A DNA stretch of 64,000 bases from Ahrensia sp. (GTDB lineage: Bacteria; Pseudomonadota; Alphaproteobacteria; Rhizobiales; Rhizobiaceae). Numbering within the stretch: position 1 is the stretch's first letter; the number at the start of each line of letters is the position of its first letter. Below, in pieces: positions 51,412 through 60,018 of the stretch. Where the stretch lies: assembly GCA_002706335.1 (NCBI GenBank), contig PAKZ01000037.1, positions 124,001 to 188,000 of the forward strand, in the 5' to 3' direction. The translations under genes were made by a program, and so were the position numbers. The notes beneath the pieces are model-generated. The model saw only the letters and a program-made list of their open reading frames with translations, was not told the origin of the DNA and did not search any database.

Positions 51412-52185
51412 ATGAAAACCAAGTCGAAGATCGTCCTGCTTCTGGCGGGCGCCGCCATGTCCGCTTCCGCTTCTGTCGCCTATGCGCAGAACGGCGGCGG
51501 CAACCAGCAGCCCGCCCCCGGCATGCAGAACTGTGAGCAGGGTACGCCCGGCCAGGGGCCTTGCGGAGAAGGCATGGGCCAGCAGGGCATGGGCCAACAG
51601 GGCATGGGTCAGCCGGGAATGGGCCCCCAGGCGATGGGCGAGCGCGGAATGGGCCAGCGTGACGGCGATTTCCGTGGTGGACGCCACGGCAAATGGGGCG
51701 GCCAGATGGCATCCAATGAAGGTGGCCGTCACGGCCCCGGCATGATGGGACAGCGCGGCCACGGTTTCGGCGGCAAGCGCGGCCAGGGCCCGAATTTCGA
51801 ATTGATGTTCCAGAAGGCGGACAAGGACAATTCCGGCACTGTGACGCCCGAGGAATTTACCGCCGCTATGCCGATGCAGTTCGCCGATGCGGACGCCGAC
51901 GGCGACGGCAGCATCACGGCCCAGGAACTGGCCGACCAGATGCAGCGCCAGATGCTGCTGCGCCGCGCCGAGATGATGATCAAGCGCTTCGACACCGACA
52001 ATGACGGCAAGGTCTCGACCGCCGAAATCGAGAAAGCCCGTCAGGATCGCTTCGCAAGACTGGACGTCGATGACTCCGGAGCGATCGAACAGGACGAAAT
52101 GCAGCTGCGCCGAGGCGGCGACCGTGACGGTCGTGGCGGACACGGCCAGTTCCACCACAAAGGCGGTTACTACGGCCGCAACTGA
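51412..52185 (+). CDS. Exported EF-hand protein with Met/Gly/Gln-rich repeat region
   Basis: A 257-residue protein. The Sec signal (KSKIVLLLAGAAMSASASVAYAQ) is followed by a low-complexity stretch (residues about 45-85) of GMGQQ-like repeats. Four EF-hand loops follow: DKDNSGTVTPEEF, DADGDGSITAQEL, DTDNDGKVSTAEI and DVDDSGAIEQDEM, each with the usual Ca-binding Asp and Glu positions. The C-terminus is Gly/His/Arg-rich. It probably binds calcium in the periplasm or outside the cell. The terminator at 52219-52251 follows. The ATG at 51412 is preferred over one nine codons upstream. Confidence 0.88.
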   Translation: MKTKSKIVLLLAGAAMSASASVAYAQNGGGNQQPAPGMQNCEQGTPGQGPCGEGMGQQGMGQQGMGQPGMGPQAMGERGMGQRDGDFRGGRHGKWGGQMASNEGGRHGPGMMGQRGHGFGGKRGQGPNFELMFQKADKDNSGTVTPEEFTAAMPMQFADADADGDGSITAQELADQMQRQMLLRRAEMMIKRFDTDNDGKVSTAEIEKARQDRFARLDVDDSGAIEQDEMQLRRGGDRDGRGGHGQFHHKGGYYGRN

Positions 52186-52211
52186 TACCTGACCGCGATC
52201 TCCTCTTGAAG

Positions 52212-54512
52212 TCAGGCCGCAGGGGCCGCCTTTGGCGGCTCCTGCATTTTTGTTTCTGCCGCGCCATCCGGTTCCGATGCCCGGCAGGGAATGCGCACAG
52301 CGACGATGGTGCCTTTGGAGGGCTTGGAACGGATCTTCAGCGAGCCGCCATGCAATTCGGTCAGTGAGCGGGCTATGGCGAGTCCAAGGCCCGAGCCGGA
52401 ATGGTTCTTGGTCAACTGGTTCTGAACCTGCTCGAACGGCCGCCCGAGCCTTTTCAGGGCTGCCGCCGGAATGCCGCAGCCGGTATCCTCGATGGAAATC
52501 TGGATGGCTCCGCCCACCGACTTTGCGCGGATGCGGATCCGCCCGCCTTCGTCGGTGAATTTCACGGCGTTGGAAAGCAGGTTGATAACGATCTGCTTCA
52601 TCGCGCGCTTGTCGGCGAAAACCCGCATGGTTTCGCCCACCGACTGCTCCACGGCGATGTTCTTCTCCTTGGCCTGTATGGCCACCATGTGCATCGTTTC
52701 CTCGATGAGCGGCGCGAGGTCCTGGTTTTCGCGATCCAGCTCGATCTTGCCGGCCTCGATCTTCGACATGTCGAGAATGTCGTCGATAACGCCGAGCAGG
52801 AACGTGCCCGAGGAGTGGATGTCACCGACATATTCGAGGTATCGGTCGGACCCGAGTGGGCCGAACATGCCCGACTGCAGGATTTCCGAGAAGCCGATGA
52901 TGGCGTTCAGCGGCGTGCGCAATTCATGCGACATGTTGGCCAGGAAACCGGATTTTGCCTTGTTGGCGGCCTCGGCGCGGTCGCGTGCTTCCAGGAACTT
53001 CGCGTTCAGTTCTTCGAGTTCGCCGGCCTTCTGCTGCGACGCCTTTCGGGCAACCGACAGGTCGTCGATCGTCGCCATCAGCCGTCGCTCGCTTTCCATC
53101 AGTCTTTCCTGATGCAGCTTCAGCTGGGTGATGTCGGTGCCGACCGAAATGGTGCCGCCGCTGGACGTGCGCCGCTCATTGACCTGAAGCCAGCGTCCGT
53201 CGGCGATCTGGCGCTCGAATGTCTGGGCCTCGTGCTGCGTCTTCGGATTGGGGATGCGCTTCTCGCTGACCGGCTGGCGCATCATCGCGTTGATTGTCGC
53301 GCGCGGTGTGCCCGCAGCGATCGCGTCGGCGGGCAGGCCGTTATATTCCTGGAACTTGGTGTTGCACATGATGAGCCGCTGCCCCGCATCCCACAGGGCG
53401 AAGCTCTCCGACGTGCTCTCGATGGCCGCGCGCAGATTGTCGTTTGCGATAGCGTTCTCGTCGGCGAGGCGCTGTTGCTCGGTGACGTCGACGGCGATGC
53501 CGATCAGGTGGATGCCGCTGCCGCCCTTTTCGACCAGTTCGGTGCGGATGCGCATCCAGCGATACTGTCCGGCGGCGTGACGCATGCGGAAAAGTTGGTC
53601 GACGCGGCGGATCTCCTGAGCGGCGGCGCGTTCCGCGAGATCGAACAGGTCGATGTCTTCGGGATGGATCAGATCCTTCACCTCGCCGAAGGACAGGATG
53701 TCGTCGGTCGCCTCATAGCCGAGCATGTCGAACATGGAGCGCGACCAGTAGATGCGTCCGCGCGCCAGATCCCAGTCCCAGAGCCCGCAGTGGCCACGTG
53801 TCAGCGCGAGGTCGACGCGCTTCTGCGTCTCGCAATAGGTTTCGTCGGCTTCCTTGGCTCGCGCCGCCTGGCCGAAATAGGCGTAAAGCAGGATGATCAG
53901 GATTGAGGATGAGGCGACGAACAGGGTCACGTTGAGCGAGACGCGCTTGCGCCACTGTGCGAACAGGTCCGTCTCCGATTGCAGCACGGCGATGACGGCG
54001 TCTCCGTCGCCCAGTTTCGACAAGGCTGCGATATAGGCTTTCCCGTCGAGCGTGACGCTCTGCACGCCGGCATCTGCCCCGAACAGGAAAAGCGCCTGTT
54101 CGCCGTGGAGTATGTGCTGGAGGTTCGCGCCGACAAACTCGCGACGCTGCCCGCGCGCCCCGATGATCGTGCCCGTCTCGTCGGTGACGAGAACGAAGCG
54201 GCCGTCATAGGTTGCCTGGTCGGGCAGGGCCCGCGCCAGAACCTGTTCGAACTGAGAGCCGCTTTTTGGCGCGAAGCCGGCTTGCGAGGCGGTCTGCACC
54301 GCGGAATGCGCGCTTCCCGAGATCAGCGCGAGATAGAGCTGCGCATCCTGGATCGTCTCGGACCGGTCGGTCATCAATGACATCGCGCGCGCGGCGAAAA
54401 CGACGGCGAGGAAGATCGTGATCAGGACGGGAATGGATTTCTTCAGGATGGGCTCGATTGCCTCGAGCCTCGTATAGGCGGGGCCGGCCAAGAAGCGGGC
54501 GTGGCCCGTCAT
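52212..54512 (-). CDS. PAS-domain hybrid-type sensor histidine kinase
   Basis: A 766-residue kinase. A first membrane span is at about residues 27-45, a periplasmic region of about 150 residues follows, then a second span near 195-217. Two PAS domains follow (about 240-360, MFDMLGYEATDDIL, and about 370-490), then a coiled coil, FLANMSHELRTPLNAIIGFSEIL (His near 530), MKQIVINLLSNAVKFTDEGG, EDTGCGIP and GSGLGLAIARSL. No receiver domain is seen. The PAS parts may sense redox or ligands. It is convergent with the EF-hand gene after glnE, a position typical of rhizobia. The ATG at 54510-54512 is used; a longer frame reaches 54599. Confidence 0.9.
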   Translation of the reverse strand: MTGHARFLAGPAYTRLEAIEPILKKSIPVLITIFLAVVFAARAMSLMTDRSETIQDAQLYLALISGSAHSAVQTASQAGFAPKSGSQFEQVLARALPDQATYDGRFVLVTDETGTIIGARGQRREFVGANLQHILHGEQALFLFGADAGVQSVTLDGKAYIAALSKLGDGDAVIAVLQSETDLFAQWRKRVSLNVTLFVASSSILIILLYAYFGQAARAKEADETYCETQKRVDLALTRGHCGLWDWDLARGRIYWSRSMFDMLGYEATDDILSFGEVKDLIHPEDIDLFDLAERAAAQEIRRVDQLFRMRHAAGQYRWMRIRTELVEKGGSGIHLIGIAVDVTEQQRLADENAIANDNLRAAIESTSESFALWDAGQRLIMCNTKFQEYNGLPADAIAAGTPRATINAMMRQPVSEKRIPNPKTQHEAQTFERQIADGRWLQVNERRTSSGGTISVGTDITQLKLHQERLMESERRLMATIDDLSVARKASQQKAGELEELNAKFLEARDRAEAANKAKSGFLANMSHELRTPLNAIIGFSEILQSGMFGPLGSDRYLEYVGDIHSSGTFLLGVIDDILDMSKIEAGKIELDRENQDLAPLIEETMHMVAIQAKEKNIAVEQSVGETMRVFADKRAMKQIVINLLSNAVKFTDEGGRIRIRAKSVGGAIQISIEDTGCGIPAAALKRLGRPFEQVQNQLTKNHSGSGLGLAIARSLTELHGGSLKIRSKPSKGTIVAVRIPCRASEPDGAAETKMQEPPKAAPAA
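52219..52251 (+). terminator. Rho-independent terminator of the EF-hand gene, inside the end of a convergent gene
   Basis: Stem GCAGGGGCCGCC (52219-52230) pairs with GGCGGCTCCTGC (52234-52245) around a three-base loop with one G-T pair, followed by ATTTTT. It lies within the last 40 bases of the PAS kinase gene on the minus strand. Confidence 0.8.
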
Positions 54513-54761
54513 GGCTGTAGATGTGGAATTGTCTATTCCCGCAACTGACAATATCCGTCCCCCCGGCGCCCGCAGGCAACCGTTCCGGCCTCCGCACAAA
54601 GGCCATGCGCAATTCGCTTGATTTGAAACATGATCCGGCTACCGCACTCCCGAATCATCCATAATGAATCAAAAGTGATTCGGGCTGTCCAGCCGTCCGG
54701 CGTTAATTTTTTGGAAAGGTTTGGCGTAAGGTGCCGAAAGGGCAACTTCTTGCCCGAAAAC

Positions 54762-55082
54762 TCACTTCAGGACCGACATCGGGTCGGTGATGCGGTGGGC
54801 CTGGAACGTGTCGGGCAGGGGCGTCACTTCGATCGTCTCGACGATGCCGGCACGCGCGAAGGGATCGCCCTCGGCGAAGCCGCGGGCGCTTTCCATATCG
54901 TTTGCCTGGAGAATGCCGAAATTGCCGATAGCGGCGCCGAGGTCGTCAACGAGCGCCGAGCCGATCAGCACCGCGGCGAGTCCGTCTCCACCCGACTTCA
55001 CCCAGTCGCGGTGTTCCGCTCGGTGGGTGTCGCGTTTCGCGTCCATCCCCGAATGGTGAAGGCATCGCATGAGGAAAAACAT
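54762..55082 (-). CDS. YciI-like protein
   Basis: A 106-residue ferredoxin-like-fold protein of the YciI family. It begins MFFLMRCLHHSG and has HRDWVKSGGDGLAAVLIGSALVDD, with the conserved His-Asp pair, and GDPFARAGIVETIEVTPL. YciI-like proteins include dehalogenases, isomerases and muconolactone-isomerase-like folds. It lies three bases downstream of the ligB-like gene on the same strand, so it is the last gene of that operon and probably acts on the ring-cleavage product. Confidence 0.85.
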   Translation of the reverse strand: MFFLMRCLHHSGMDAKRDTHRAEHRDWVKSGGDGLAAVLIGSALVDDLGAAIGNFGILQANDMESARGFAEGDPFARAGIVETIEVTPLPDTFQAHRITDPMSVLK

Positions 55083-55085
55083 TGG

Positions 55086-55928
55086 TCACGCCGCGTTCTC
55101 TAGGACAACCATGCCCGCACCGGTCAGCGAGGCTGGGGCATGATAATGTTTATGTTTCAGTTCGACCCGGCTGTCCATCGCGGCCCGCATCACCAGCCAC
55201 ATGATCAGTTCCGCGCCTTCGGAGCCGAATTGCTCGACATAGTCTTCTCGGCTCATCTGGCGGTATCTTTCGTAGTCATTGGCAATACCGTCGAGCCAGG
55301 CCTGGTCCGCTTCGCGGTTGATGAAGCCGGCGCGACTGCCCTGCAACTGGTGGGACAGCCCGCCCGTACCCATGATCACGACGCGCTCGTCGCCCGGGAA
55401 GCTCTCGATGGCTTCGCGTAGCACCTTGCCCATTTCCCAGCAGCGCTGCGGCGTGGGGATCGGGTACTGGATGGTGTTGACCCAGATAGGCACGATCTTG
55501 ACCGGCCATTTCTCAGGCCGGCCGAAGAACAGTTCCATCGGTACCTGCAGTCCGTGATCGACTTCGATCTCGCGGCAGACCAGTGGATCGAAATGCTTTT
55601 CGACGAGCTTGTCGACAAAGTGCCACGACAGTCCGGCCGCGCCCTCGAAAGAGGGAATGGCGCGTGCGCCCCAGCCTTCATCGACCGGATTGTAGTTTTC
55701 CGCCACTCCGACGGCGAAAGTCGGTACTCGGTCGAGGAAGAAGGTGTTGCCGTGATCGTTGAAGATCACGACCGCGATGTCGGGCTTTGCCTCCGCCATC
55801 CACTTCTTTCCGGCGACGTAGCCGTCAAAAAATGGCTTCCAGTCGGGCGTTTCAGACAGGCCCTTGTCGAGCGCCACGCCGATGGAGGGGACGTGGCTGG
55901 TGCCGATGCCGCCGATGATCTTCGCCAT
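55086..55928 (-). CDS. Class III extradiol ring-cleavage dioxygenase, beta subunit (LigB-like)
   Basis: A 280-residue protein with the LigB fold. Fe(II) ligands are His12 (GTSHVPSIG), His59 (FNDHGNT) and Glu240 (SEGAELIMW), matching LigB His12, His61 and Glu242. The acid-base His193 lies in MGTGGLSHQLQG. It belongs to the protocatechuate 4,5-dioxygenase/gallate dioxygenase group, which opens catechol-type acids next to a hydroxyl with O2. The substrate cannot be fixed from sequence. It is encoded three bases after its alpha subunit gene. Confidence 0.9.
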   Translation of the reverse strand: MAKIIGGIGTSHVPSIGVALDKGLSETPDWKPFFDGYVAGKKWMAEAKPDIAVVIFNDHGNTFFLDRVPTFAVGVAENYNPVDEGWGARAIPSFEGAAGLSWHFVDKLVEKHFDPLVCREIEVDHGLQVPMELFFGRPEKWPVKIVPIWVNTIQYPIPTPQRCWEMGKVLREAIESFPGDERVVIMGTGGLSHQLQGSRAGFINREADQAWLDGIANDYERYRQMSREDYVEQFGSEGAELIMWLVMRAAMDSRVELKHKHYHAPASLTGAGMVVLENAA

Positions 55929-55930
55929 GG

Positions 55931-56278
55931 TCAGACCGCCTTTCCGAGGCGCTGGCGCAGGAAGTCGTCATGCTCCATACCGGCCTGCGCCGCGCCGATG
56001 CGCGTCATCGGCGTTGGGTCGATGGCGGATATTTTCAGAATGAAGAACAGATTACCGCCAAGTCGCACCATCTCGTGCCAATCGCGCGCCTTGACCGCCG
56101 CGACTTCCTCGTCGGTGAGGCTGTAACGGGCGAGATAGGCGTCCTCGTCGGTCTTGAAGGCCTCGCGGTTCTCGGGCTTGCCGAGATCCATCGCCATCTT
56201 GTTCAGCTTGTAGCCCTGAATGGAGCGCGCACGGTCGAAGAGCGGCGTTTCGGGAATCTGCGTGGCGGCGTCAGCCAT
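55931..56278 (-). CDS. Class III extradiol dioxygenase, alpha subunit (LigA-like)
   Basis: A 115-residue protein of the LigA family. It has FDRARSIQGYKLNKMAMDLGKPENREAFKTDEDAYLARYSLTDEEVAAVKARDW and then LGGNLFFILKISAID, the usual alpha-subunit pattern. It packs beside the beta subunit and closes the active site. It overlaps the end of the upstream hydrolase gene by eight bases. Its N-terminus is shorter than in Sphingobium LigA. Confidence 0.9.
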   Translation of the reverse strand: MADAATQIPETPLFDRARSIQGYKLNKMAMDLGKPENREAFKTDEDAYLARYSLTDEEVAAVKARDWHEMVRLGGNLFFILKISAIDPTPMTRIGAAQAGMEHDDFLRQRLGKAV

Positions 56279-56981
56279 TGTCGTCTCCAAATCGGCGGGT
56301 AAGCCATTCCATGATGGCGGCCGTTGTCTCGGCCGGCCATTCGACCGGCGCGAAATGGCCGGCATTCTCGATCGTCACCAGTTCGGGATCGGCGACCGCT
56401 GCGGCGATTTCCTCATGCTGCGAGATCGGGCTCCAGACGTCCTGGCGCGCGGTCACCAGCAGCACCGGGCAGTTGATGTCTTTCAGATAGGCGTTGGCGT
56501 CCGGCCGGCCGACCAGCGCGCGGATCTGGCGTTCATGGACTGCCGGGCCGGCGCGCAGGACCATTTTCTTCAACTCTGCGACCAGGGCTTCGTCGGAAAC
56601 CCGAGCGGGATCGAGCATGCCGGGCAGCCACTGGTCGGCGAGCTTTTCCATGCTCTCATTGCCGAGATCGACCATTGCCTGCCGCTTGGCTTCCTCGCCC
56701 TCCCGCTTCGGGTGATGACCCGTATTGGCGAGCACCAGGCCCTTGACGCGGTCCGGCTCGATACGCGCCATTTCCATCGCCACGCGACCGCCCATCGAGT
56801 GCCCCACGGCGATGATCGGGCCGTCGACGGCGGCGAGCACGCTCTGCGCCATCTCTGTGATCGAAGCCTGGGTCGAGACATCGGCGTGATGTACGGGAAA
56901 CATGTCGGCGGCCGTTTCGGCGAGCGGTTCCCACACGATCCGGTCAGAGACCAGGCCGGGGATCAGCACAAGCGTCGTCAT
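56271..56981 (-). CDS. Alpha/beta hydrolase of the ring-cleavage operon
   Basis: A 236-residue alpha/beta hydrolase. The N-terminus is MTTLVLIPGLVSD, the nucleophile elbow is VGHSMGGRVAMEMA (Ser about 80), the acid is in VLLVTARQDVWSP and the His in ENAGHFAPVEWP. It may hydrolyse the ring-cleavage product or an ester or lactone derived from it. It starts the operon hydrolase-ligA-ligB-yciI. Promoter and operator sites lie in 57000-57110. Confidence 0.88.
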   Translation of the reverse strand: MTTLVLIPGLVSDRIVWEPLAETAADMFPVHHADVSTQASITEMAQSVLAAVDGPIIAVGHSMGGRVAMEMARIEPDRVKGLVLANTGHHPKREGEEAKRQAMVDLGNESMEKLADQWLPGMLDPARVSDEALVAELKKMVLRAGPAVHERQIRALVGRPDANAYLKDINCPVLLVTARQDVWSPISQHEEIAAAVADPELVTIENAGHFAPVEWPAETTAAIMEWLTRRFGDDNG

Positions 56982-57012
56982 GAAACGCTCCCGATTTTGA
57001 AATAGGTCTTAT

Positions 57013-57022
57013 ATGTATACAT
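57013..57022. promoter_or_regulatory. Operator O1 ATGTATACAT at the ring-cleavage operon promoter
   Basis: An exact ten-base palindrome, 32 bases before the hydrolase ATG. On the minus strand it lies just downstream of a -10-like TTATAT/TATATG (57029-57035) with a -35-like TTGAGG (57052-57057), so a bound repressor would cover the start point. An identical site is at 59894-59903. Confidence 0.65.
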
Positions 57023-57096
57023 GGACATCATATAATCCGCGCAGAATGCCTCCTCAAGTCTTATATTTTAAGAAAAATCGTAAAAATCCTCGCGAA

Positions 57097-57104
57097 ATGT
57101 ATAC
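57097..57104. promoter_or_regulatory. Operator O2, partial ATGTATAC
   Basis: Eight of ten bases of the palindrome, ATGTATAC followed by GG, about 40 bases upstream of the -35-like box. It could be a weaker second operator allowing DNA looping or cooperative binding. Confidence 0.45.
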
Positions 57105-57198
57105 GGCAGCCGGGCTGAAGCGCGACAGTACCGGGCTTGAAGGTCCAGTTGGCAGCAAGACTGCGCGTCACGTTTGCGACGCGCATGCCGAAATCCTC

Positions 57199-59844
57199 TT
57201 ACGCCAGCGTCCGGTCGAGAATATCGCGCACATCGCGCGATAGATGCTGGCGCGAGGAGAGCAATTGCATCGCCGACTTCGCCTTTTCGCGGCGGCCCGG
57301 TTCGAGGTTTTTCCAGGACCGCATCGCGGTTAGCAGCCTCGCCGCCACTTGCGGATTGGAACTGTCGAGCCGGCCGATCGCCTGGCACAGGAAGTGGTAG
57401 CCTTCGCCGTCGGCCCGGTTGAAGCCTGTGGGGTTGCCCGTTGAGAAAGCGCCGATCAGCGACCGCACACGGTTCGGATTATCCCAGGAGAAGGCCGGAT
57501 TGCCGGTCAGCGTCTTGACGGTCTCGAGCGTTTTCTCGCCAGGCGCGGTCGCCTGGATCATGAACCACTTGTCCATGACGATCGGTTCGGACCGGAATTC
57601 CAACTGGAAGGCTTTCAGTGCGTCGAGCGTCTCGTCATCCAGCGGTTTCAGATGCGCCATTAGGGCGAGCGCGTGCGCGCGCTCGGTCATATTATCGGCC
57701 TCTGCGTAGACCTTCCCCGCGCGCGCCAGATCGTGATCGGCATGGCAGAGATAGGCGAGGGCGATACCGCGCAGAGACCGTTTTCCCGCGCTCGTCGCGT
57801 CCGGGGAATAGGCGCCATTTGCTTCCAGTCCGTGGAACAGGCGCGCGAAAACGCGCTCGCCGGCCTTGCCCAGTTGCCGGGATGCCGCGACATGAACGCG
57901 ATGGACAGCCTCGGGGTCGATACTCGAGCCGATCTCGCGGGCGATGTCGTTTTCACTCGGCAAGGTCAGGCAAAGCGCCCGGAAGGCGTGTTTATAGGTG
58001 TCGTCGGCGGCGATGTCGGTCAGGATCTCGAGTGTACCGGGATCGAAGACGTCGCCGGTGGCGTCCGCAGGCCGGCCGGCGGCCTGCTTCATCTGCCGGC
58101 TGATCAGCGCCGACAGGGCCTGCCAGCGGCCATATTCATCCGGATCGTTGCGAGCGAGGAAGGAGAGCTCGCTGTCCTCCGGTTCGGGATACAGGGTAAC
58201 CGGCGCGGAGAAGCCGCGCAGCAGCGAGGCCACCGGCTTTTCGGCAATCCCCTCGAAGACGATCTCGTGGCGCGCTTGCGTCAAGTGGATGACGTCGCCG
58301 GTCACTTCGGCGCCGGATACGGACGTCCATTCCATGTCGCCGGTACCTGCGGAGACGAGACCGAACTGGACCGGAATATGCATCGGCGCATGCGGCGCGC
58401 CGTCGATCGGCGGCTTGAGCCGTTGTTCGAACGTCAGGGTGAAGCGTTTCGCGTCGGCGTCGTAAGCCGAGTCCGCGGTCAGAGTCGGCGTGCCCGGCTG
58501 TTCGTACCAGAGAGCGAACTGGGTGAGATCGGCGCCGCTCGCATCCTCGAACGCCTTTAGGAATTGTTCGATCGTCGCGGCCTCGCCGTCGTGGCGGTCG
58601 AAATAGAGATCGAGCCCGGCGCGGAACTTCTCCGGACCGAGGATGGTGCGGATCATCCGAACGACTTCCGAGCCCTTCTCGTATACGGTTGCCGTGTAGA
58701 AGTTGTTGATCTCCGAATAGCGCCGCGGCCGGACCGGATGGGCGAGGGGCCCGGCATCCTCCGGGAACTGGTGCGCCTTCAGCAGCTTCACCTCGGCGAT
58801 GCGCTTGACCGTGCGCGACCGCATGTCGGCGGAGAATTCATGGTCGCGAAAAACCGTCAGCCCTTCCTTCAGGCAGAGCTGGAACCAGTCGCGGCAAGTG
58901 ATTCTGTTTCCGGTCCAATTGTGGAAGTACTCATGCGCGATGATCGCCTCGATATTGGCGTAGTCGGCATCCGTGGCGGTGCGCTCATCGGCGAGGACAT
59001 ACTTGTCGTTGAAGACGTTGAGTCCCTTGTTTTCCATTGCGCCCATGTTGAAGTCGGAGACTGCGACGATCATGAACACATCGAGATCGTATTCGCGCCC
59101 GAAGGCTTCTTCGTCCCACTTCATGGAGCGCTTCAGCGCGTCCATCGCATAGGCGGCGCGGGGCTCCTTGCCGTGCTCGACATAGATTTCAAGCGCAACG
59201 TTGCGACCGCTCATCGTCGTGAAACTGTCGCGTACGACGCCGAGATTGCCGGCGACAAGCGCGAACAGATAGGAGGGCTTGGGGAAGGGGTCATGCCAGA
59301 CGGCATAGTGCCAGCCATTCGCCAGCACGCCGTCCTCGACCCGGTTGCCGTTCGACAAGAGCAACGGCGCATCCTCGGTCCGCGCTTCGATGCGTACGGT
59401 ATAGACGGACAGAACGTCCGGCCGATCCAGGAAATAGGTGATGCGGCGAAAGCCCTCGGCCTCGCACTGCGTGCAATAGGTGCCGGAAGAGCGATAAAGC
59501 CCCATGAGCTGCTTGTTCGCCGACGGGTCGAGTTTCGTCTCGATCTCCACCGTGAAGCTGTCATCCTCCGGTAATTCGCCGATGACAAGCTTGTCCGGCG
59601 CGGCGGTGTAGCCGTTCTCTGCTGATGTCTCGCCGTTGATGCGCAGTTCTTCCAGAGCGAGTTCGTCGCCATCGAGCACAAGCGGTGCATCCTTGGCCAC
59701 GCCTTCGCGCCGGCGGATGGCCAGCTTCGCGCGGACGACGGTCGCCTCGGGCTCCAGGGTAAAGGCGAGGTCGGTGGTTTCAATCAGGTAGTCGCTTGGC
59801 CGGTAGTCCTCGAGGCGGATGACGGTTCCGGTTTCGGTGCGCAT
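57199..59844 (-). CDS. pepN: Aminopeptidase N (M1 family)
   Basis: An 881-residue zinc aminopeptidase. GAMENKG (about residues 267-273) binds the free amino terminus, HEYFHNW (about 303-309) and the downstream Glu in LKEGLTVFRD form the HExxH-x18-E zinc site. The C-terminal helical domains (about 550-881) are of the bacterial PepN type. It trims peptides in the cytosol. The ATG at 59842-59844 fits the family start; the frame stays open to 59940. It sits between two gene sets that share the ATGTATACAT operator, and may not belong to that regulon itself. Confidence 0.95.
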   Translation of the reverse strand: MRTETGTVIRLEDYRPSDYLIETTDLAFTLEPEATVVRAKLAIRRREGVAKDAPLVLDGDELALEELRINGETSAENGYTAAPDKLVIGELPEDDSFTVEIETKLDPSANKQLMGLYRSSGTYCTQCEAEGFRRITYFLDRPDVLSVYTVRIEARTEDAPLLLSNGNRVEDGVLANGWHYAVWHDPFPKPSYLFALVAGNLGVVRDSFTTMSGRNVALEIYVEHGKEPRAAYAMDALKRSMKWDEEAFGREYDLDVFMIVAVSDFNMGAMENKGLNVFNDKYVLADERTATDADYANIEAIIAHEYFHNWTGNRITCRDWFQLCLKEGLTVFRDHEFSADMRSRTVKRIAEVKLLKAHQFPEDAGPLAHPVRPRRYSEINNFYTATVYEKGSEVVRMIRTILGPEKFRAGLDLYFDRHDGEAATIEQFLKAFEDASGADLTQFALWYEQPGTPTLTADSAYDADAKRFTLTFEQRLKPPIDGAPHAPMHIPVQFGLVSAGTGDMEWTSVSGAEVTGDVIHLTQARHEIVFEGIAEKPVASLLRGFSAPVTLYPEPEDSELSFLARNDPDEYGRWQALSALISRQMKQAAGRPADATGDVFDPGTLEILTDIAADDTYKHAFRALCLTLPSENDIAREIGSSIDPEAVHRVHVAASRQLGKAGERVFARLFHGLEANGAYSPDATSAGKRSLRGIALAYLCHADHDLARAGKVYAEADNMTERAHALALMAHLKPLDDETLDALKAFQLEFRSEPIVMDKWFMIQATAPGEKTLETVKTLTGNPAFSWDNPNRVRSLIGAFSTGNPTGFNRADGEGYHFLCQAIGRLDSSNPQVAARLLTAMRSWKNLEPGRREKAKSAMQLLSSRQHLSRDVRDILDRTLA

Positions 59845-59893
59845 GGTAAAATCCTGTATGCGGGGGTTGTCACGGCCCGCTTCGGAGGAAAAA

Positions 59894-59903
59894 ATGTATA
59901 CAT
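59894..59903. promoter_or_regulatory. Operator ATGTATACAT between pepN and the molybdenum hydroxylase gene
   Basis: An exact copy of the palindrome at 57013-57022, in the 174-base divergent region, 50 bases before the pepN ATG and 115 bases before the hydroxylase ATG. A TTGTCA (59867-59872) with 17-base spacing to an AAAAAT box may be the hydroxylase promoter; then the site would overlap its start. Confidence 0.6.
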
Positions 59904-60018
59904 AGGCGGCCGGGCGCTCGACATTCGGTCCGCATTGCATATGTTCGCAAACGCATTGCCAGTGTCCGGCCGCATCCGCGTACCGACCGACATGGCGGAT
60001 GGAGGAGTTGAAATCAAG

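Noticed and set aside
52401-53906. A 501-codon plus-strand frame inside the PAS kinase gene
   Set aside because: Antisense shadow of a gene with complete kinase motifs; low-complexity composition and no ribosome binding site.
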